From Notamacropus eugenii (lineage: Eukaryota > Chordata > Mammalia > Diprotodontia > Macropodidae), in assembly GCF_028372415.1 (NCBI RefSeq), contig NC_092877.1, positions 254,385,010 through 254,449,009 on the forward strand: 64,000 nucleotides of DNA, written 5' to 3'. A program made the translations under genes and the position numbers. The notes beneath the pieces are model-generated. The model did no database searches. It was given only the letters and a program-made list of their open reading frames with translations, and was not told where the DNA came from. How positions within the stretch are numbered: the stretch's first letter is position 1; every line of letters starts with the position of its first letter. Shown here one piece after another: positions 58,268 through 64,000 of the stretch.

Positions 58268-58428
58268 TCAAGGAACAACAAACTGCTACCCATGGGCCAA
58301 ATCAAGTTTTTGGACTGCTTTTATATTGTGTGAAAGGCAAAAATTGTTTTCAATTTTGTATTTAAAATCTCTATGCCAATAAAGCTTAAGTCTCTGTCTC
58401 TCTGTCTCTCTGTCTCTCTGTCTCTCTG

Positions 58429-58469
<41 letters not shown>

Positions 58470-58597
58470 ATATACATACACAATATATGTATATACATGT
58501 ATATGTATGTGCTAGCACTCTTAAAAATCTCATGTCTTGCACTGACAAAAAACAGGCAGAGCCCAATTTGGACCACAGGCTACAGTTTGCCTTCATT
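58268..58597. mobile_element. Short hAT-like inverted-repeat element with an internal microsatellite
   Basis: The left end 'acaaactgctacccatgggc' followed by 'caaatc' is mirrored at the right end by the reverse complement of 'ggcaaactgtagcctgtggt' followed by 'ccaaat'. The pattern resembles non-autonomous hAT/Charlie elements. The middle holds a (TCTCTG)n/(TC)n array and a TATG tract. There is no transposase. Confidence 0.55.
58389..58466. repeat. (TCTCTG)n/(TC)n microsatellite
   Basis: Hexamer units pass into a TC run. It sits between the two ends of the hAT-like element and gives Leu/Ser/Cys frames. Confidence 0.97.
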
Positions 58598-58599
58598 TA

Positions 58600-58890
58600 G
58601 ACAATCTACGTAGACATAAATAATCTACACTGGCAATAAACATGCTGTAATCTGGAGTTCAGCCACCCTTTCCACACAAAAGTCCAAATTTCAGATCAGG
58701 GCAATTTTAGTCAGACCCAATCAGGCAGATAATTTCACCTTGATCTCTCAAAAGTCAATCTAATTTCAGACATTTAGATTTTCTGTCTTTTGAACACTTT
58801 TCCAATTTTCATTCTATTTCTGGATATTAATCCCTTCAAATTGTCCTGGGGAGAACTCCATTTAACAAAAAATAAAAAAAAAAAAAAGGT
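58600..58890. other. Unassigned sequence
   Basis: No gene or repeat recognised. Confidence 0.4.
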
Positions 58891-58894
58891 ATGT

Positions 58895-59050
58895 GTCTTG
58901 AGGTTATAACTGAGTTAGGAAGCCTGGACTCAAGCTTCTCTTTTGATACATACTGCCTTTATTATTTAGGGCAAGTCATTTGACATTTTTGTGCCCTAGA
59001 CAAATGTAAAAGACTAGAGGTGGCAGAAAAGGTAGTATTTCCAATTTCTA
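58895..59050 (+). repeat. MIR/Mar-type SINE
   Basis: 'gaagcctggactcaagcttc', 'tttagggcaagtcatttgac' and 'aatgtaaaagactagaggt' fit a worn copy. Confidence 0.5.
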
Positions 59051-59054
59051 AATG

Positions 59055-59940
59055 AAGTTGCTTATGCCAATCAAGTTCAGGTCAAAAATACGGCCTTGGT
59101 TGACTTAAAAATCTACTGCAGGGAAGATCCAAATGAGCAAGATTCAACTGTCTTCTCATTTCGTACATTTTTGCCAGCAGCATAATTAGTGATACACTTC
59201 TAAAAGTTAGGACAAATAACACAAGAGAAAGGACATGCAGGTTGATGCTTCCAGGACCTTTACGGAGGGGAGAAGGAGAAATGATATCAGTGGTTGTCAT
59301 GGGGAAAAGAATATCTGTAAATATAGTCTTTTGTTCCTGGATAGAAATCTTGAAATATGTGTTCACAGCTAACTTACTTCTAATAGCATTTTAGCTGGGT
59401 CTGTGTTGGTTCAACTTAGATAAATCCACTTTCTGTCTGCATTATTGCTGACCCCAGAAAACCATGAGGGAAGCAAGGCCAGGGAGCAACATGTTTAAAT
59501 TGTAAGCACTGGTAACTTGGGATTGAAAACAACCTACTGTTTTAAATAGTCTGAGGAAAAACACTTGTTCATTTTTATTATTTCTAAAAGAGAGGCGAGT
59601 ACTATTTTAACAAGCCAATTGAAAAAAAAAAAGATTCTCATGAGAATGATTTACAACAATGTACCTGTGGTTCACATTGTTAAATCTACAACCTATAAGC
59701 AATAGAAACTGCTTTCTTATGTCCTCTTACAAGATGGATAACATTTCCTTTCCTGAATTATTTTTAGGGCTCATAGAATAGTTCAGAGAAATAAAGCATG
59801 ACATATTGATATTCTGCAAAATTGTGGGAGTCACACCGAGCCTACCTTTTTGGGGGATTAAATGTGTGATCAATCATATATTTTTTAAATGTCTGAATTA
59901 ATACTTAGATTAAAATCTAACACCTCACTGGTTTGGAATT
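59055..59940. other. Unassigned AT-rich sequence
   Basis: No gene or repeat recognised. Confidence 0.45.
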
Positions 59941-59944
<4 letters not shown>

Positions 59945-59988
<44 letters not shown>

Positions 59989-60019
59989 TACATACACACA
60001 CATACAAAAACACACACAG

Positions 60020-60061
<42 letters not shown>

Positions 60062-60062
60062 T
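59945..60062. repeat. Two (TA)n arrays with a CACA spacer
   Basis: A TA run at 59,945-59,985 and another at 60,020-60,061 flank a CATACACACA stretch. Both can extrude hairpins. Confidence 0.95.
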
Positions 60063-60164
60063 ACTCAATTTCTAGTAATTGTTGTGAATTGTTCTTTGGT
60101 TTCCCTTCCATTTTTCTAGTAGTAATTGTTCTAAGGGGAAGGAAAATTTAATTTTCATCTTTAT

Positions 60165-60225
60165 CCAATACCTTGGAAAGTGCATGGCACATTACAAGTA
60201 ATTAATAAAGCTTGTTAAATTGACC
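60165..60225 (+). mobile_element. L2-type LINE 3' terminal scrap
   Basis: 'agtgcatggcacattacaag' followed by 'taattaataaagcttgttaa' is a typical L2 end. Confidence 0.5.
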
Positions 60226-60229
60226 TTCT

Positions 60230-60670
60230 TAATTTTTTTTCTCTAATGAATGTTTAGTGATGTGATAGAAATTCTGAGACAAAGCTCTGATCAAGAAAAA
60301 TTTATTAGTTATGCAATAAATTAGGACAATGACCTTGCTTGATCACCAAAGGCTGACAGGTAAGAGATGGCAGGGACTTTTATCAGAATTAGGAAGATGG
60401 CAGAGAAAAATTTCCAGCCACATTCATGTGCCTTCTTCTGATTGACTTTCAATAACAGCACTGAGAATATATTAATCAGACCTTTCCTTCTGAAACCATT
60501 TTTACCGCAGACAGGATAAGTGATTCTAGTCATCTGGAGGTGATGGGGGTTGCTATAATAGCTTAAACTGATGAAATTTTAACTTTCAGCTTAATCAAAT
60601 TTGTCTGAAAAGTGAGTGATGGGTGGAATCAAAAGACAAAGGCTTGACTTTTAGGCCAGCTTCTCTGGCC
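60230..60670. other. Unassigned sequence
   Basis: No gene or repeat recognised. Confidence 0.4.
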
Positions 60671-60675
60671 TGTAG

Positions 60676-61165
60676 GTGGTTATTGTTGGTTGTCTTTGTC
60701 CTTCATTCTGGAAGAGGACCACGACATCAAGATGATGCAGTTGACTTTGATTTGAGTCAGGGAGGGCTGTGCAAGCCTCACTTTCTCTTCCAGTGTCATT
60801 TGGGTCCAGAGGCCAGATATTCATCAGGACTACTGGAAATGACCCAGAATTCAATGGCAAACCCTGATCATTTTAGGCTAAGATCTTATCAGATTCTCAC
60901 TGTGAGGGAGATACACCCATTCAATAAATAGACCTCTTTAAGTAGTTACTCAAGAGATAGCCCCTTTAATTAAACAAAAAAAATCAAACTGGAAGGGCAA
61001 GACCCAAAGGATTCTTGGGTAAAAGAGAAACATTTGCTATTTAGTATTTACATTCACTCTGTACTAGGAGAGCAGGGATCTGTTCCCTAATCTAACCGCT
61101 CCATATTGAATTGGATTTAAGGCTTGGTCTTTGAGCAAGAAATCTAGCCAGAAAACCACAAAGGA
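60676..61165 (+). repeat. RTE-tailed interspersed repeat, plus strand
   Basis: It runs 'tccttcattctggaagagga', 'gactttgatttgagtcaggg', 'cagtgtcatttgggtccaga' and 'tcatcaggactactggaaat', then about 280 bp of further sequence. It has the family head seen in antisense at 28,905 and 56,870. It is the only copy in this orientation here. Confidence 0.65.
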
Positions 61166-61269
61166 ATAAAGGCAGCATTTGACCTTTGAAATGTACCTTA
61201 TCCTGGGCAGAGCACTGCAAGCCCCAGTTTCCTCATCTCTACAGAGGGAATTTTGGATTCTATGAATCC

Positions 61270-61365
61270 AAATCCAGATCCACTGGCTGGTATCTTTGCA
61301 GCAGAAGGACTTCAGTGTCTGGTACCTTCTCCTGCCTGGTGATCTTCAGAATCTCCCTTCTAGCA
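61270..61365 (-). mobile_element. Short RTE RT fragment with non-canonical 3' junction
   Basis: The minus strand encodes the RTE motif KITRQEKVPDTEV and then leaves the usual RTE sequence for a stretch shared with 61,978-62,066. Confidence 0.65.
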
Positions 61366-61369
61366 ATTA

Positions 61370-61955
61370 ACACATCAGATGGGGTACAGACTTAGAGAAC
61401 TTCCTTATACTGAATCTTTCCAAGTGACCTGGCCTTGCCTGAGGCCGTAAGACTTTCATTACCCTTAACCAAGCCTAGCTCTCCATTGTCTGTTACTTCT
61501 GAATTAACTCCAACTATTTCCCAAACCAGATCACATCAAAATCATACTGTTAGTTCTGACTTCCAGAAATCCTATGAAATGTTTTAAATTTTGATTCCAA
61601 GTAATATGCCCAAACTCAACAAATTTACACTAATGGCACCTGAGTTAATAAACAGATCATTCAGTACCTGCACACATTTCCTTTCCTTGCTTTTCACCAG
61701 ATTTCCCCCACAAATGAGATAAAATACCACCTTAGGATGAGCATAGAGTGGCTGAAAAACAAAAAAAAGTTGAGGAAGAACAGTCATCCTCATGGGACAA
61801 TCAGAGAAGATCCAAAGAAAAATCCAAGGGCAATGTTTGGTGCCTGTGAATACTAAACACTTTGAGGCTAGTTCCTTTTAAACAAAAAGTGACAATCCCT
61901 GGGTTGGGAGGCTGGCTTGGCCTGATCATTTTAGGCTAAATGAGTGGAGTTCAGT
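61370..61955. other. Unassigned sequence
   Basis: No gene recognised. Near its right end (61,919-61,938) it repeats a 19-bp string found at 60,863-60,881. Confidence 0.4.
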
Positions 61956-61959
61956 ATCC

Positions 61960-64000
61960 AAGACAAAGGAACCAAGATTGCCAGATCCACTGGCTGGTAT
62001 CTTTGCAGAAGAAGGACTTCAGTGTCTGGTACCTTGTCCTGCCTGGTGATCCTCAGAATCTTTCTAAGACAGGTCACATGGAAGCAATTCAGTTTCCTGG
62101 CATGGCAGTGGTAGACTGCCCATGTTTCACAAGCATATAACAATAAGGTCAGTACAATGACTCTGTAGACTTTCAGTTTAGTAGTCAGTCTAATACCTCT
62201 TCTCTCTTAAACTTTTCTTCAGAGACTCCCAAACACTGAGCTAGCTATGGCAATGCGTGCATCAACTTCATTGTCAGTGTGCACATCCCTAAAAAGTACA
62301 CTACCAAGGTAAGTGAACTTAGCCATAGCATTCAAAACTTCTCCATGTATTGTAACCAATGGTTTCACATACGGATGGTGTGGAGGTGGCTGATGGAGCA
62401 CCTGTGTTTTCTTGGTGTTAATTATTAGGTCAAAATTAGCACAGGCAGCAGAGAATTGATCTATAGTTTGTTACATCTCAGCTTCAGAGGCTGATTGAGT
62501 GCTTAATCATCTTCAAGCAGAAAATCACGCACCAACACTACCTCCATTTTGGTCTTAGCTTGTAGTCTTTTCAAATTGAAGAACATGCCATCAGTATGGT
62601 AGTTGACCTTGATGCCGTGTTCATTCTCATTGAAAGCATTTGTCAACATGGCTGAAAACACCATGCTAAAAAGCATGGGAGCAAGCACACAGCCCTGTTT
62701 CACTCCATTGGTGACTGGGAAGGCAGGAGAACTTTGTCCATTATCCAGAACCTGGGCAAACATGCCATCATGAAATTGACATACAATAATGATGAACTTC
62801 TCCAGGCAACCAAATTTTGACATAATTTTCCTTAAGCCTTCATGACTAAGAATGTCAAAGGCTTAGGTCAGATTTATAAACATTGTATCAGAACTCTGTT
62901 CTACTCCTGGCATTTCTCCTGGAGCTGTCAGGCAGCAAATCCCATATCGATTGTTTCCCAGTCCTTTCTAAAGCCACACTGGATCTCATCTATATGGCCA
63001 TCTTCCAGGTGAAGGATAAGCTTATTAAGGAGGAATCTAGCAAGAATTTTGCCAGCAAAGACTAAGAGAGAGATTCCCCTTGTGATTGTCACAGGACAAT
63101 ATATTCCATTTACCTTTATAGAGATAGACAATGGAACCATCCTTGAATTCCTGGGGGACAACCTCCTCTTACTATATAACCTGGAAATTTTCAGTCAGTT
63201 TTTGCATGATCAGTGGTCCCCCTACCTTGTAAATCACAGCTGGAGTAGAATCAGCACTAGGTGCTTTGCCACATGAAAGGAGCCTAATGGCCCTCAAAAC
63301 CTCTTCTTCAATTGGAAGTTCAGCTAAGGAGCAATTAACTTTAACCTGAGGTAAATGATCCATGGCCTGAGCAATGATTGATGATGGTCAGTTGAGAACA
63401 CTGTGGAAGTGTTCAGTCAGTCTCTGTAGGATCATGCCCTTATCATTAATCAGTGTGGCTCCATCAGCACTGAGTAGTTGTGGTGCACCTTAGATTTTTG
63501 GTCCATAAATAGCTATCAGGGAATCATAAAAGCACTTTGGATTGTTACTATCAGCATAAAACTGAATTTCATCTGCCCTCTTACTGAGCAAGGAATCCTG
63601 CATCTCTCTAAGCTTTGCTTGTACTTTGTTTTTGATGGAATTAAATGCTGCCTTCTTAGAGGTGGGTGAACTATCCTGCTGGTAAATCCTGTGAAGTTCT
63701 TTTTCATTTAGCAGCTTCTGAAATTACCCATCACTTTCATCAAACTAATCTTGGTGTTTGCAAGTGTTCTCACTCAAATGAGCAAATGCAATGCTGTACA
63801 CCAAGTTTCTGAAAGCTGCCCACTTCTTTTCTGTTCCACTGTTGCCAACTGTGTGTTGGCTCATCTTTCCCTCCAAGTTAGCAACAAACTGCTCATGCTC
63901 ACAAAAGAACTCTAATTTGTTGACATTAGTCCTACTGGTAGTCATTTTGCCTTGGGGGAGGTGCTTTTCATGAATTTTAATATATATGTATATATGCTCT
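61960..64000 (-). mobile_element. RTE-type LINE relic with reverse transcriptase, running off the right edge
   Basis: The minus strand reads, from high to low coordinate, the endonuclease-RT linker (63,745-63,945) and LLSADGATL-type sequence. Next come LSCGKAPSADSTP (63,172-63,363, an RT N-terminal motif) and the RT core GVKQGCVLAPMLF (about 62,690-62,730). The place of the YADD catalytic box has decayed to LLEDD (about 62,503-62,515). Further on are VDARIAIASSVFG and CLRKILRITRQDKVPDTEV (61,990-62,100). RT copies the element's RNA at the nicked target. At least ten stops or shifts show it is inactive. The endonuclease N-terminal part lies outside the window or is missing. Confidence 0.85.

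Noticed and set aside
58286-58600. Arg/Glu and Leu/Ser repeat frames
   Set aside because: They are translations of the (TCTCTG)n array inside the hAT-like element.
61931-64000. Intact reverse transcriptase gene
   Set aside because: The frame is broken many times and the catalytic Tyr-Ala-Asp-Asp box is altered.

Overview
This window reads as a non-coding, repeat-dominated stretch of a mammalian nuclear genome, most probably a marsupial. The repeats point there. They include LINE-1-lineage elements of the half-L1 (HAL1) type, which carry ORF1 but no ORF2. There are L1 3' tails of the kind I associate with opossum-like genomes, RTE and BovB LINEs, an RTE-tailed short repeat, and many old L2 and MIR/CORE-SINE relics. 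Family names come from recalled sequence patterns, not a database search, and the species cannot be fixed. I find no intact host gene, spliced exon set, tRNA, rRNA or CRISPR array. Every long open frame I could place lies in a transposon, a retropseudogene or a simple repeat.

Layout: 1-1.5 kb is an RTE element broken head to head, with its endonuclease part inverted against its reverse transcriptase part. 1.5-10 kb is AT-rich, with a weak gag-like relic, SINEs, tetranucleotide arrays, an LTR-like repeat and an L2 piece. 10.3-12.7 kb is a decayed plus-strand HAL1/L1 5' region. 17.3-21.1 kb holds an L2 tail, a BovB copy, L1 and HAL1 tails and a polyubiquitin retropseudogene. 25.77-28.82 kb is a nearly complete HAL1 with a 12-bp target-site duplication. 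32.3-33.4 kb is a GC-rich retropseudogene of a Vent-type homeobox gene. 34.5-38.5 kb is a HAL1 inserted into an older L2. 39.6-41.5 kb is an L2 3' end and a second copy of the LTR-like repeat. 42.8-44.1 kb is a Tigger DNA transposon relic. 44.7-48.7 kb is an LTR split by a third HAL1. 51.6-57.4 kb holds a HAL1/L1 5' end, an RTE 3' end, an L2 split by a MIR, an L1 tail and an RTE-tailed repeat. 58.3-64 kb holds a small hAT-like inverted-repeat element, TA arrays, another RTE-tailed repeat and a long RTE reverse transcriptase relic running off the right edge.

The elements form a layered insertion history rather than a set of cooperating genes: HAL1 into L2, HAL1 into an LTR, MIR into L2, and microsatellites grown inside DNA transposons. 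Three HAL1 copies lie on the same strand about 9-10.5 kb apart. The most informative items are the Vent-type homeobox retropseudogene, the inverted RTE, the BovB copy beside other RTE copies, and the nested HAL1 insertions. I see no sign of a new functional system; the value here is in transposon history.
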